64,000 nucleotides of DNA. Origin: Paenactinomyces guangxiensis (GTDB lineage Bacteria; Bacillota; Bacilli; Thermoactinomycetales; Thermoactinomycetaceae). Both the position numbers and the translations under genes were made by a program. Below, one piece after another: positions 15,835 to 26,411 of the stretch. The DNA lies in assembly GCF_016055185.1 (NCBI RefSeq), contig NZ_JAECVR010000011.1, positions 1 to 64,000 of the forward strand. The letters run 5' to 3'. Position 1 is the stretch's first letter. The number at the start of each line of letters is the position of its first letter. The notes beneath the pieces are model-generated. The model was not told the origin of the DNA. It worked only from the letters and a program-made list of their open reading frames with translations, and ran no database searches.

Positions 15835-16196
15835 ACAATTCCCTCCTCGGATATATATTAACAAATTTTCAATTCCAAGAAAAAGTGTAAAAAATAAATA
15901 ATTGACAGGTTGACCTGCATGGGAATAGACATAGCCGCTCCAAAACTTCACAAGGGGCGCAGCATTCGGCAGGGAAGCGAATTCAGTGAAGGTTGCCACA
16001 CTTTTTCCCTTGTTCCGTTTTTTCCGCCGGGTCGGTCGCCAAAAGGTCGCTCCTTGGAATTCTGTTTCCCCGGCATGATTCAAACTTTCATGCTAAGGTT
16101 GTGTGAAAATGGGTCTGTAAATATTTGACTTTCGAAAATGGATTGTTATATAATATAAATCCTGTTTCAAAAATTTCCGAAAGGTGAGTATGAATA
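15835..16196. other. Intergenic region between the NQGQ gene and helD
   Basis: About 360 bases. The right end holds the helD promoter. The middle (about 15910-16100) is richer in G+C than its flanks and has open frames on both strands with no recognisable domain, perhaps a remnant of an older gene or element. Confidence 0.3.
16125..16154 (+). promoter_or_regulatory. Sigma-A type promoter of helD
   Basis: TTGACT (16125-16130) and TATAAT (16149-16154), spacer 18 bases, about 40 bases before the helD start. Confidence 0.75.
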
Positions 16197-18325
16197 TTGG
16201 GAGTTTATGAGGAAGAGGGCCGACGGTTGCAAACGGTGATCGGAAAGATTGAACGGCAAATAGACAAACTAAAAAGAATACCAAGATATTACGGAAAAGA
16301 TATTGTGGAACAAGCACTGGATGACCAAAGGCAAACGCAGTTGCAAAACCTGAAAATTGCCCATCCGGAACCATACTTCGGCCGATTGGACTTTCAAGAG
16401 GATGGTACGGGGAAAGTCATCCCGCTCTATATCGGCAAAGTGGGCGTTCAGGATGAAGAAGATAATCAGTTGCTGGTGATCGATTGGCGGGCACCCATTC
16501 AAGTATGTTTTATTCCTTTACGGGACAAAGTGACAGAGCCTCTTATGAATCGCCGGATGGGGAAGTAAGGGGAACGGTACACTTAAAACGAAACCTGGCT
16601 ATCCGCAAGCAGACACTGCAACGAATCGTTGACAGTTACACTCGCGGCGGCGACAACTTGAGTGTCACCGATGAGTTTCTCCTTTACCGCCTTGAAGAAA
16701 ATAAAGACAGCCGCCTTCGCGATATTGTCTCCACGATTCAGCTTGAACAAGACCAGATTATTCGTGCCGACCGCAATAAGGCTCTGGTGATTCAGGGAGT
16801 TCCCGGGAGCGGCAAGACAACAGTTGCCTTACACAGACTTGCTTATCTGCTCTACCAGTACCATGAACAAATGCGCCCGGACAAAATCATTATTTTTGCT
16901 CCCAACCAGATGTTTCTGGACTACATTTCCGATGTTCTCCCGGAACTGGGGGGAGGGGGTGTTCAGCAAACCACCTTTACCGAATGGGCACTTCAGGTTT
17001 TAGGGGGAGATCTTCCTTTGCAAGATCAGGCGGAACGGTATTCCGGGTGGTTTGACCATCACAAAAACTCCGGGCAAACTGAAGAGGAACTGGCATACTT
17101 TAAAGGGTCCATTCGTTTTCTCAATCTCTTGAAAGCTACCCTGGACCATTATGAAGCTGCTTTTGTCCCGAAGATGGGATTTATCCCCTGGGAGGGAGCC
17201 GAGCTTTCTGAAGATACAATCCATGAATGGTTTTACAACGAGTATCGTCATTACCCCATTAAGAAACGGCAGGAAAGAGTTTTTGCCCGTATCAAACGGT
17301 GGATTGAAATGGAACATCGCGAGATTCGTGCAGAGGATTCCAGAGGTGTGTTGAAAAAGCAAGCGGGCAAACGTTTAAAAACATATATGAAAGCCTGGCC
17401 CAAACATACACTGCTGGGATTATACAGACATCTTCTGACCACACCCCTGCCCGCTGATTCAGGATTTGCCGACCCGGTTCCTCCTTCTCTCATGCAAACG
17501 GCAAAGAAAAAGGAAGTGAAGTTTGAGGATCTGGCGCCTCTCCTCTATATTCACAACCGGCTGTACGGGATTGACAACAAATACACCTTTGATCATATTG
17601 TCATTGATGAAGCCCAGGACTTTTCACCTTTTCAAGTAGCAGTATTAAAGGAGCACTGCAGCAGCCAGTCATTCACGATCCTGGGTGATTTGTTGCAAAA
17701 TATATACCCCTTTCAGGGAATCCGTCGCTGGCAGGAGATTTTGGATTGCTTTCCCGACTCTCAATCAGGTTTTTATCAATTAGAAAAAAGTTACCGCTCA
17801 ACAATGGAGATTATCCATTTTGCTAATGAAATCATCGCTCCTTACAATAATGCTATCACCCCGGCCAAGCCGGTGTTTCGCAGCGGGGAGCCGGTCAGGG
17901 TGACAGAGGTGGATGATGCTGAGCGTTTACGGATGATTGGGGAAGAGGTGAGGCGCTTACTTGATCGTGGTGGTGCTCATACTGTCGCTGTTGTTGCACG
18001 GACAGAACAGGGTAGCCGGGAGATCTTTGAAAGTCTTAGATCGTTGGGGTTGGAGGCAAATCTGATTACTACCAGGCAAACGGAATACCGGGGAGGTCTT
18101 TCCGTCGCTCCTGTCTACCTGATTAAGGGAATGGAGTTTGACGCGGTGCTTCTTTGTGATGTGAATCAACAGCAATACCCTGACAATGATCTGAGTGCGA
18201 AGCTGTTGTATGTTGGTTGTACACGTGCATTGCATCAACTTCAACTGGTTTACAGCGGCAATCCATCTCCTCTCATTCAGCGTATTCCTTCCGATTTGTA
18301 TACGGTCGGAGGCGATCATGGGTAG
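16197..18325 (+). pseudogene. helD: HelD-like helicase (RNA polymerase recycling factor), frameshifted
   Basis: An SF1 UvrD-like ATPase of the HelD family, which in Bacillus binds RNA polymerase and frees it from stalled complexes. The first frame (16197-16568) carries the coiled-coil N-terminus (EEEGRRLQTVIGKIERQIDKL) and VIDWRAPI. The homology then continues one frame over as SMFYSFTGQSDRASYESPDG at about 16500. Walker A GVPGSGKTT (about 16800), the DEAQDFSPFQ box (about 17610), and the C-terminal GMEFDAVLL and YVGCTRALHQL motifs follow in the second frame to 18325. Adding one T to ATTCAAG at about 16498 would restore APISSMFYSFTG. The full product would be about 710 residues, near the family length. 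The TTG start has AAGGTGAG eight bases upstream. It is either a genuine lesion or a one-base sequence error; the second frame alone would lack the N-terminal domain. Confidence 0.85.
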
Positions 18326-18369
18326 GATATTCAGTTCATCCGTTACAGGGGGATCTCTGTATATATGAT

Positions 18370-18395
18370 AAAGCCGGGCATTGTTACCCGGCTTT
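18370..18395. terminator. Hairpin between the convergent helD and bpr genes
   Basis: AAAGCCGGG (18370-18378), 8-base loop, CCCGGCTTT (18387-18395), perfect 9-bp stem between two convergent genes. Confidence 0.75.
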
Positions 18396-18419
18396 ACGCT
18401 CTTCCGGAAGCAGTTGCTT

Positions 18420-21400
18420 TTATTTTGGTCTTACATTGACATACAGCTTGCCTGCGGCGATTTTTCGGGATACGTTTCCATAATCATCTTTTAAGATGAC
18501 TTCAATTCGGGCTCCATTTATTTTTCCTTTGGTAGCGGTCCAGTATCCGACATAATGCCCTTCCCCTTGTTCCATTAATGGCAGCTCCGTGGCGTTGGCG
18601 GGGGAAATTTTGGGAAGGTCAGTAAGTGGCATGTGAATGACAAAGGAACCTTTTAAACCGGGTTCACTATCTAACTCAATTTTCACCGTCTGTCCTGTTT
18701 TTAGTCTCACATCTTGATCAGGTTTGAGATTTTCAATTGGCGGGGCTTCAATTTTCGCATAGACACTCACCTGATTGCTTGTTTCATTTCCAGCAAGGTC
18801 GGCCGCTTTGACGGTGAATTTGTTTTCGCCATTGTTGAGAAGCAGGCGCAAGGTGTAGGTTCCGTCTTCCCCAACGGTGGCCGGTTGGCCGTTGACTTTC
18901 ACCCCGGCCAGGTGTTCATCAGTAGCTTTCCCGGTGATAGTGATTGCTTCCCGGTTTGTTTTAAAGCCATCAGTGGGGCTCTCAATCGTGAGCACGGGTT
19001 TAGTCTGATCCAGTATCACCTTAACCGGCTCTGAGGGTTCGGTAGTGCCGTTTTCCTTGGAAGCCGTGGCTGTCAGAATGTTTTCACCGTTCTGCAGGGT
19101 GATCTCGGCCGAGAAGGTGCCGTCATCTCTGGCAGGTACGGCAGCCACTTCATTTCCTTTGTTGAAGATGTGTACCTGGGTGGTTGGAGCTGCTTTTCCC
19201 TCTACGGTAATGGTTGATTGGTTGATATGGGATTCGTCCCTGGGTGAAGTGATCACCGGCGGGGTGACTTCATAGTTGACACGTGCCCGAATCATAAAGT
19301 TTCCATAATCTCTGGGAGTTGGTGACCAGGCACCGCCAGCCAATCTCCAGCTGCGGCCCGCATACTCTCCGCTAAGATCGGCTCCCAGACCGGGTGAATG
19401 GGGATAGGGAGTGGTTTGCAGATAAACCATGTAGAAGTCACCGTTTACGAAAATCCCTTTCTCTGCGAGGTCGACGACGGTCCATTCTCCGTTGCGGAGG
19501 GCGGTAGCTTCAAAGGGACCGGCCAACTTTTTGCCAGGTGCACCGTCCGGGCCGCTGGCATCATAGACAGCTACTCTGAAGTTGGTTCCGCCCGGATCCG
19601 GCCAACTGGTATCCCAGAAACGGAAGAGAGCGGCGGTAACTACTGCATGCTTCTGGCCTTGCGGGAGGGACATTTTAACAGCCCAGCCGTTTCCGGCTTC
19701 GGTGTAGGCCCGTGCATCTTCTGGTGTTCCGTCATCGTAGCCGATTTCTCCAGGATGGCCGATGAAAGGTTTGAGTAATACGTTTTGTTCAATGTTTCCG
19801 TTCCCCGGGATGGTAATGTTTACATCCTGGCTGTAATAGTGGGGAGCTGTCACATGTAATGTATAGGTTCCTTCGTAAGCGGTGATAGAGAAGTGGCCGT
19901 TTTCGTCAGTTTGAATAGGTTGAATTGCTGCATCTTCCATGAGCAGGAGTGTTGCCCCGGCTACAGGCTGTCCCGTTTGCTTATTGGTGACTGTTCCGCT
20001 TACCGTTCCTTTGGGAATGGGGTGCAAAGTAAAGTTGGCCTCTGTTGTCCCATCAGCCGGGATGTTTACCGATTGATCCACCGAACGGTACCCGTAGGTC
20101 TCAGCCCTTAATGTATACTCACCGACAGGATGAGTGATGGAGTAACTGCCATCTGCCGGGTTTGTCGACACAGATTGTCCGGTTTCCAAAACGCTGACCC
20201 GGGCCCCGAGAGGCAGGGATGCGGGTTGAGCGGACTGATTTTTAACCGTGATTGCTGTTGGTGCAAGGATGTTTTGCAATTTAGATGGTTTCATCTTTTC
20301 CGGATGGACCGGCTGCTTGTTTTTTGCCGGCTGGTTCGCTTTTGCACCCAGTACTTTTTGTTTCAGTAAGTCCGGTTGTGCCTTGGCGGCCGGATTGAAC
20401 GGGATGGCACTCAGGGTGACATCGTCGAGATACCAGCCTTGTTTTTCAATACTGTTATCCGCACGGACATGGAAAGCGATATAAATTCGTTGTCCGGCGT
20501 ATTGAGACAAGTCAACTTCACCATTGATCCAACCGCCGGAAACATGATTGTACCGGGCGAGCTGGACCCAGTTCTCTCGGTCAGTTGATACAAGTACATG
20601 GCCGTAGTCATAGTTTTGTTCCAGTTCATACCAGTGCTTAAAATGCAGATAGGCATTGCCTTGCGGCAACTCAAACGGAGGCATAACCAGGGTCATGTCT
20701 GCACCGTTGTTATAATTGCCATCCAGATTAGTCGCATACACTTTTTCACCGGATGCTGCAGATGAGGGTCCGGAGGTGGGTACGCCCCATTCCCAGCTGT
20801 TTTGGAATCCGTAAGAATACCAGCCGACAGGCGCAGTTTCAAAATCCTGACGGTAGCCGATGGTGGCACCGGACTTGACGGGGATCTCGTAATGGTCAGA
20901 GGTTACCGAGTTTTGGCCGTAGTCGGTAATCCGCCAGTGATAGGTGATTTTAGGCTCTTTAATAGCGTCGCTTGGTATAATTGCCTGAAAGGTTCCGTTG
21001 CGATAGTCCCCTGCGGTTCGTTTGGCTTCCACTGTTTGCCATTCGGTATTTTCATCTGAGCGGTATTGCAGTTCAGCTTTTCTGATGCTGACATTGTCCT
21101 GTACGCTGATGGTAAGGGGCAATTCAAAGCCAAGATAGGTTTCGCTTTGGGGAGTATGTTGATAGACAGGAGGTTCATTGTCCTCACCCTCACGAACAAC
21201 TTGACCGTGAACCTGGCCCAATCCATTTAGAATTGAGGAGACGGCGTTAAAGGCGTTAACCAGGCCGTGACCGTAACCGTTATTCGGAGACTCGGGGAAA
21301 TTGGAATCTGTTAATGGAATGGCGGTGTCAAGTAAGATTTCTTCTATTTGTTCAACAGTGAGTGAGGCATTTGCTTGTCTTAAGAGAGCGACTGTTGCCG

Positions 21401-22802
21401 CGACATGGGGCCCGGCCATCGAAGTACCATTCCAGCCGCCCTGGTACGTTCCGCCGGGGACTGAAGAGCGGATGTTGACACCCGGTGCGGAAACTTCCGG
21501 CTTAATTTCTTCATAGGGAGAGGGACCTTGTAAAGAAAAACTGGCCAAACGGTTGTTGATATCAGTAGCCCCGGTGGCGAATGATTCAGGATAGTTAGCT
21601 GGTGTAGCAACGGAACCGGGTCCGCCCGGATTGGTTAATGTTGTGTTACCGGCGGAGAATTCCGGGAAGATTTCTGCGGCTCGCCAGTTTTGTACCATCG
21701 GGCGGTACCATTCATCCATCCCCGGTCCGCCGCCCCAGGAATTGTTTACCACATCAGGGGCTTGTTCCGGGTGGGGATTTCCCTGTGCGTCTTTGGGAGC
21801 CAGAATCCATTCCCCCGCTTGCAACAGATCAATATCTGTTCCTCCGTTCTCCGAAAAGGCTTTAACGGCAATCCATTTGGCTCCGGGGGCAACCCCGATC
21901 TGATTTGCTCCTCCCGGTTCCGAACCCACCATCGTACCCATGGTATGGGTTCCATGTTCCAGGTCATCATAGGGAGCAGCTTGTCCGTTGACAGCGTCAA
22001 ACCAGTTGAAAAGATGGTTGGGCTGGTCCGGTTGAGCCGGGTTGTAACCGCGGTATTTTGTTTTTAATGCCGGATGGTCCCACTGTACACCTGTGTCGAT
22101 ATTAGCCACAACCGTGCCTGAACCGTCAATGCCCATCTTCCATACCTGGGGAGCGCCGACTTGTTCAATATTCCACTCGATGGAAGTCGTTTTTGCATTG
22201 GTTTTTTGGTTCACCGATGATTTGCTGCTTTTTTCAGCAAGCTTCTTATGCTCAATCCCGATTAACTGTCTGGTTTCATTCGGTAAAATCTTGTCTACTT
22301 CAGGGAAGATGGCCAGCTTATTCATCACTTCCTCTGTACCTGTGACAGCGATGGCATTAACAATATAGAAGGATTGGATTTCTTTTACCAGTCCCTTCTT
22401 CTTTTGCTCATTTAAATATTGCTTTACTTTGTGTTGGGTTTCAGTGGCGGTGGCCCGAAGGGAGGAGACGACGGCGGAACGTTTCATCAATTCTGCTTTT
22501 GCTGAGGTCTGTTTTTGTGCTTTCGCTTTTTTGGCAGTTTCAGCCGCTACGTTTTTGGTGTCGGCCTGTTGCTTAAATTTTATTAAGAAGGTAACATTTT
22601 TGTTCTGTTTAAACTGATCAATCAATTTAGGACTGATTTTATCCTTAGAGGTTTTAGATTTTAAGTCATAGTTTTCCAGTAGAGAGGTGCTTGCTTTTGG
22701 ATCGGCTTTTGCGTACGATATTGGGGGAAAAATCATGCTGATAAGCAGCAAAGAGCACAAAAACCAACTGAGTGCGAGGAAACGGCGTTGTTTTCTTTTC
22801 AA
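18420..22802 (-). CDS. bpr: Bacillopeptidase F-like secreted subtilase (S8), multidomain
   Basis: A very large exported serine protease of about 1460 residues, built like B. subtilis Bpr (1433). From TTG 22802: signal peptide to about residue 33, an inhibitor-type propeptide to about 190, and the subtilase domain at about 205-535 with Asp236 (NIDTGVQWDHP), His283 (HGTHTMGTMVG) and Ser461 (NGTSMAGPHVA). Then come an immune-inhibitor-A/MAM-like jelly roll (about 640-800, WYLDDVTLS), two carboxypeptidase-regulatory/CNA-B-like repeats (about 880-1040), another beta domain (about 1050-1200), and two Ig-like repeats (VEGKAAPTTQVHIF, ITGKATDEHLAGVKV). No LPxTG sorting signal is seen, so it is probably released. 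GGGAGAGGGG stands 9 bases before this TTG; the ATG at 22823 has no binding site. Confidence 0.93.
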   Translation of the reverse strand: MKRKQRRFLALSWFLCSLLLISMIFPPISYAKADPKASTSLLENYDLKSKTSKDKISPKLIDQFKQNKNVTFLIKFKQQADTKNVAAETAKKAKAQKQTSAKAELMKRSAVVSSLRATATETQHKVKQYLNEQKKKGLVKEIQSFYIVNAIAVTGTEEVMNKLAIFPEVDKILPNETRQLIGIEHKKLAEKSSKSSVNQKTNAKTTSIEWNIEQVGAPQVWKMGIDGSGTVVANIDTGVQWDHPALKTKYRGYNPAQPDQPNHLFNWFDAVNGQAAPYDDLEHGTHTMGTMVGSEPGGANQIGVAPGAKWIAVKAFSENGGTDIDLLQAGEWILAPKDAQGNPHPEQAPDVVNNSWGGGPGMDEWYRPMVQNWRAAEIFPEFSAGNTTLTNPGGPGSVATPANYPESFATGATDINNRLASFSLQGPSPYEEIKPEVSAPGVNIRSSVPGGTYQGGWNGTSMAGPHVAATVALLRQANASLTVEQIEEILLDTAIPLTDSNFPESPNNGYGHGLVNAFNAVSSILNGLGQVHGQVVREGEDNEPPVYQHTPQSETYLGFELPLTISVQDNVSIRKAELQYRSDENTEWQTVEAKRTAGDYRNGTFQAIIPSDAIKEPKITYHWRITDYGQNSVTSDHYEIPVKSGATIGYRQDFETAPVGWYSYGFQNSWEWGVPTSGPSSAASGEKVYATNLDGNYNNGADMTLVMPPFELPQGNAYLHFKHWYELEQNYDYGHVLVSTDRENWVQLARYNHVSGGWINGEVDLSQYAGQRIYIAFHVRADNSIEKQGWYLDDVTLSAIPFNPAAKAQPDLLKQKVLGAKANQPAKNKQPVHPEKMKPSKLQNILAPTAITVKNQSAQPASLPLGARVSVLETGQSVSTNPADGSYSITHPVGEYTLRAETYGYRSVDQSVNIPADGTTEANFTLHPIPKGTVSGTVTNKQTGQPVAGATLLLMEDAAIQPIQTDENGHFSITAYEGTYTLHVTAPHYYSQDVNITIPGNGNIEQNVLLKPFIGHPGEIGYDDGTPEDARAYTEAGNGWAVKMSLPQGQKHAVVTAALFRFWDTSWPDPGGTNFRVAVYDASGPDGAPGKKLAGPFEATALRNGEWTVVDLAEKGIFVNGDFYMVYLQTTPYPHSPGLGADLSGEYAGRSWRLAGGAWSPTPRDYGNFMIRARVNYEVTPPVITSPRDESHINQSTITVEGKAAPTTQVHIFNKGNEVAAVPARDDGTFSAEITLQNGENILTATASKENGTTEPSEPVKVILDQTKPVLTIESPTDGFKTNREAITITGKATDEHLAGVKVNGQPATVGEDGTYTLRLLLNNGENKFTVKAADLAGNETSNQVSVYAKIEAPPIENLKPDQDVRLKTGQTVKIELDSEPGLKGSFVIHMPLTDLPKISPANATELPLMEQGEGHYVGYWTATKGKINGARIEVILKDDYGNVSRKIAAGKLYVNVRPK

Positions 22803-23115
22803 TAAAAACGACCCCTCTCCCATTTCTTTAAAAAGCCAGTTCGTTTGGTTGTGTTTCTATTTTTATTTTTTTATATTTACTTATTTTCCCTCCTGTCCCT
22901 GTTGTAGATTGAAAATATACTATTGGACACATCTATATTTTAAATATAACGGATATAAGATTCAATACTTTAATACTAGAATAAATAATCAATAAACTAT
23001 GAAATAATTTGTTTGATATCCGATATAATGGAAGTTGAAAAGAAATGGTGCTTGTTCTTTTTGTTTAGGACGAGCTACAATGAAACCGATAATCAGATCA
23101 GAGAGGGCGTTTATA
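22803..23115. other. AT-rich divergent intergenic region between bpr and lipM
   Basis: About 310 strongly AT-rich bases holding the divergent promoters. A TATAAT at 23024-23029 is the best -10 candidate for lipM, but no good -35 is at the right distance. No gene is visible. Confidence 0.4.
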
Positions 23116-23931
23116 TTGCAGAAATGGAGATTTTTACCATATAAAGTATATTCATCGTCACAAAATATGGCTATTGATGAAGCGATCATCATTGCACATC
23201 GTGAAGGGAAAGTACCACCTACGCTGCGATTCTATGGATGGAATCCGGCGACGCTGTCGATTGGATACTTTCAAAAAGCGAAGAAGGAGGTTGATTTTGA
23301 GCGGCTGAAAGCAGCAGGGGTCGGCTTTGTCCGGCGTATGACAGGGGGCCGGGCTGTTTTGCATGATCAAGAGTTGACTTATAGTATTATCGTTTCCGAA
23401 GATCATCCAATGATGCCCTCATCAATCAGTGAATCTTATCGCTTGATCAGCCAGGGATTATTGGAAGGTTTTCGCCGCCTGGGGATGAATGCATACCTGT
23501 CTCTCCCTGAATACACGGAGAAGTCCCACTCTTCATCGGCCTGTTTTGATTCCCCCTCCGATTATGAACTGGTCCTTGAGGGGAAAAAAGTTGCCGGCAG
23601 CGCACAGACCCGGCAACGCGGAGTCATCCTGCAACACGGGTCTATTTTATTAGACATGGATGAGGACTTGTTGTTTGACGTGCTGCGGTTTCCTTCGGAA
23701 CGAGTAAAAGAGCGGTTAAAACAAAACTTTGCCGATAAGGCAGTTGCCATCAACCGGCTGAGGGAGAAACCGGTATCGATCATGCAGGCCGTCACTGCTT
23801 TTTATCAAGGGTTTTGCAGAGGGATGGGATTACAGTTTGAAGAAGCAGAGTTGACCGACTACGAAAAACAACTGGCAGATGAACTGGTGCAGAAGCGTTA
23901 TGGAAGTGAGGAATGGAACCTGAAAAGGTAA
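23116..23931 (+). CDS. lipM: LipM, octanoyltransferase (octanoyl-ACP:GcvH)
   Basis: Transfers octanoyl groups from acyl carrier protein to the glycine cleavage H protein, the first step of lipoic acid synthesis in Bacilli. It belongs to the BPL/LplA/LipB fold: RFYGWNPATLSIGYFQ near residue 40, RRMTGGRAVLHDQELTYS at 73-90, and GKKVAGSAQTRQRG around 157-170 with the conserved Lys. Cys143 in SACFDSPSDYEL is the acyl-enzyme cysteine typical of LipM, which separates it from lipoate-protein ligases. I start at TTG 23116 with GAGAGGG eight bases upstream, giving 271 residues (B. subtilis LipM 278); the frame extends to 23035. mrfA follows 30 bases later. Confidence 0.9.
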   Translation: MQKWRFLPYKVYSSSQNMAIDEAIIIAHREGKVPPTLRFYGWNPATLSIGYFQKAKKEVDFERLKAAGVGFVRRMTGGRAVLHDQELTYSIIVSEDHPMMPSSISESYRLISQGLLEGFRRLGMNAYLSLPEYTEKSHSSSACFDSPSDYELVLEGKKVAGSAQTRQRGVILQHGSILLDMDEDLLFDVLRFPSERVKERLKQNFADKAVAINRLREKPVSIMQAVTAFYQGFCRGMGLQFEEAELTDYEKQLADELVQKRYGSEEWNLKR

Positions 23932-23961
23932 AAGCAGAAGCGAAGAAAGGGGGATTCCTGT

Positions 23962-26205
23962 TTGAACATTCAAATGGTGATTGACCAGTTGCGCTTTCGT
24001 CAAGATATGTTACACAACGTGACCCACTGGGAAGTGATTCCCCCCAGAGAAGCCAGGTATGCCCCTTTACCGGAAGAACTTCATCCAGATCTCACTTCCG
24101 CTTTAAAAGAACAGGGGTTTAATCAGCTCTACACTCATCAGGCAACGGCTGTGGAACAAGTATTGGCAGGGAAGAGTGCAGTGGTCGTTACTCCGACGGC
24201 ATCGGGAAAAACACTTTGCTATAATTTGCCTGTTCTCCATACGATTCTTCAAAATGATCAGGCGCGTGCTCTTTATATTTTTCCGACAAAAGCTTTGGCC
24301 TATGACCAGATGGCGGAATTGAACACATGGATTGAACGGACGGGCAGGGATATTAAAGGGTATACATATGATGGTGACACCCCAGCTTCGGCACGGCAGG
24401 CAATTCGGCGCGCGGGGAATATTGTCGTAACCAATCCGGATATGCTGCATCAGGCGATCCTTCCCCATCATACCAAATGGGTGAAGCTATTTGAGAATCT
24501 CCGCTATATTGTGATTGACGAACTCCATGCTTACCGGGGGGTATTTGGAAGCCATTTTGCCAATGTTTTGCGGCGGTTGAAGCGCATCTGCCGCCATTAT
24601 GGGGCAGACCCTCAGTTTATCTGTTCTTCGGCGACGATTGCCAATCCTCTTTCCTTTGCGGAAACATTAACCGGCACGGAGATGGCCCTGGTGGATAACA
24701 ATGGCGCGCCCAGCGGAGAAAAGCATCTGGTTTTTTATAATCCGCCTGTGGTTAATGCATCCCTGGGAATCCGACGCAGCAGTCTGTTAGAAGCCCGCCG
24801 CCTGGCAGAAGAAATGCTTGTCAACGATATACAAACCATTGTTTTCGCGAGGAGCCGGGTTCGGGTTGAAGTTCTGCTCACATATCTGCAAAATATATTG
24901 CCGGGCAAAGTAAGAGGCTATCGTGGGGGCTATCTTCCCAATCAGAGAAGATCAATTGAGCGCGGCTTAAGATCCGGGGAGATTCGCGGCGTAGTCAGTA
25001 CCAATGCTCTGGAGTTAGGAATTGATATCGGCCAGTTGGAGGCGTGTATTATTTGCGGATATCCCGGAAGTATTGCCAGCACCTGGCAGCAGGCCGGCAG
25101 GGCAGGGCGCAGGCATGGTTCTTCGCTCCAGATTATAGTTGCTTCCTCCAATCCTCTTGACCAGTATGTGATTCAACATCCGGAATATTTTCTCCGTCAA
25201 TCGCCTGAATACGCGCTGGTACAACCCGATAACCTGATTATCCTCGTTAATCATATCAAATGCGCTGCCTACGAGTTGCCGTTTGAGCGGGGCGAGCAAT
25301 TTGGCGTTACAACCACTGAAGAAATTCTCGACTTTTTAGTGGAAGAAAATATTTTACACCGGTCCGGGGACCGATGGTATTGGATGGATCAATCTTTCCC
25401 GGCCAAGGAGATCAGTCTGCGCACCGCAGACCAGGAAAATGTCGTTATTATTGACATCTCGGAAACCGCTCGCCATCAGGTTATCGGAGAAGTGGACCGC
25501 TTCAGTGCCCCCATGTATTTGCATGAGGAAGCCATTTATTTACATGAAGGAGTCCAGTACCAGGTAGAGAAATTGGATCTGGAGGAGAAAAAAGCCTATG
25601 TCCGCCGGGTTAATGTCGATTACTACACGGACGCCAATCTGGCAGTACAATTGCGTGTATTGCAAGTAGACCGTGAGGACACCTTTGCAAAACACACCCG
25701 CAGTTTGGGTGAAGTAACTGTTAATGCTCTGGTTACACTTTTTAAAAAGATAAAATTGTATTCCCACGAAAACATTGGCTCAGGCCCGGTACATCTTCCG
25801 GAGCAGGAAATGCACACGACCGCCTACTGGGTGACCCTCAACCATCCGGATCTTGCATGTTTCAGCCAAAATGAATTGCAGTCAGGTCTTATTGGTCTCA
25901 GCAATGTGCTTGCTCACCTGGCCCCTTTGTACCTGATGTGTGATCCGCGGGATATAGGTGTTTCAGCACAGATCAGAGCTGTCCACTCGAAAAAGCCCAC
26001 CATCTATCTGTACGATAAAGTACCAGGCGGAGTAGGTCTCAGCGATAAACTGTTTGAGTTACATGACCAGTTAATGTCAATCGCTAAAAACCATATTAGA
26101 AAATGCCCTTGCAAAGAGGGATGTCCTTCCTGTGTTGGCCCGGTTGTTGAAACAGGAGAAGGAGCAAAAGATCTGACGCTAAAGCTTTTGGATTATTTTA
26201 CTTGA
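23962..26205 (+). CDS. mrfA: MrfA (YprA), DNA repair helicase with DUF1998/zinc-binding end
   Basis: A superfamily 2 helicase of 747 residues, the same length as B. subtilis MrfA (749), which with the exonuclease MrfB repairs mitomycin C-type DNA damage by a UvrABC-independent route. Motifs: Walker A TPTASGKTLCYNLP, DEVH-type box DELHAYRG, motif III SSATIANP, motif V/VI VVSTNALELGIDIG and QQAGRAGRR. The C-terminal DUF1998 region ends in the cysteine cluster CPCKEGCPSC (Cys715, 717, 721, 724), which binds zinc in the B. subtilis protein. TTG start with AAAGGGGGA upstream. Unlike in Bacillus, mrfB is not the next gene: two membrane-protein genes lie between, and mrfA has its own terminator. Confidence 0.92.
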   Translation: MNIQMVIDQLRFRQDMLHNVTHWEVIPPREARYAPLPEELHPDLTSALKEQGFNQLYTHQATAVEQVLAGKSAVVVTPTASGKTLCYNLPVLHTILQNDQARALYIFPTKALAYDQMAELNTWIERTGRDIKGYTYDGDTPASARQAIRRAGNIVVTNPDMLHQAILPHHTKWVKLFENLRYIVIDELHAYRGVFGSHFANVLRRLKRICRHYGADPQFICSSATIANPLSFAETLTGTEMALVDNNGAPSGEKHLVFYNPPVVNASLGIRRSSLLEARRLAEEMLVNDIQTIVFARSRVRVEVLLTYLQNILPGKVRGYRGGYLPNQRRSIERGLRSGEIRGVVSTNALELGIDIGQLEACIICGYPGSIASTWQQAGRAGRRHGSSLQIIVASSNPLDQYVIQHPEYFLRQSPEYALVQPDNLIILVNHIKCAAYELPFERGEQFGVTTTEEILDFLVEENILHRSGDRWYWMDQSFPAKEISLRTADQENVVIIDISETARHQVIGEVDRFSAPMYLHEEAIYLHEGVQYQVEKLDLEEKKAYVRRVNVDYYTDANLAVQLRVLQVDREDTFAKHTRSLGEVTVNALVTLFKKIKLYSHENIGSGPVHLPEQEMHTTAYWVTLNHPDLACFSQNELQSGLIGLSNVLAHLAPLYLMCDPRDIGVSAQIRAVHSKKPTIYLYDKVPGGVGLSDKLFELHDQLMSIAKNHIRKCPCKEGCPSCVGPVVETGEGAKDLTLKLLDYFT

Positions 26206-26225
26206 TGTGAACGGCTTCATTTTGG

Positions 26226-26256
26226 GCCTTGCCCTCCCGGAGGCAAGGCTATTTTT
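26226..26256 (+). terminator. Terminator of mrfA
   Basis: GCCTTGCC (26226-26233), loop, GGCAAGGC (26242-26249), then TATTTTT. It separates mrfA from the following genes transcriptionally. Confidence 0.8.
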
Positions 26257-26299
26257 AATTAAATTGCATAGAAATGACCCAATTTCATCTCTAAATTGA

Positions 26300-26328
26300 T
26301 TGATTTTTGTAAATTAAATGTTTAGTAT
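26300..26328 (+). promoter_or_regulatory. Probable promoter of the first pseudokinase-like gene
   Basis: TTGATT (26300-26305), 17-base spacer, TAGTAT (26323-26328), about 85 bases before the gene. The second paralogue has a very similar element (TTGATT-17-TAGCAT). Confidence 0.5.
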
Positions 26329-26411
26329 TATACATACGGTTCTATACCTTTACATCTTGGAAGTCAATCGGAAAGAACGGTACTCCTTTTTGAAAGGAAG
26401 AGTGTATTCAA

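Noticed and set aside
15910..16128. Overlapping open frames on both strands between the NQGQ gene and helD
   Set aside because: No domain, no binding site, and they end within the helD promoter region.
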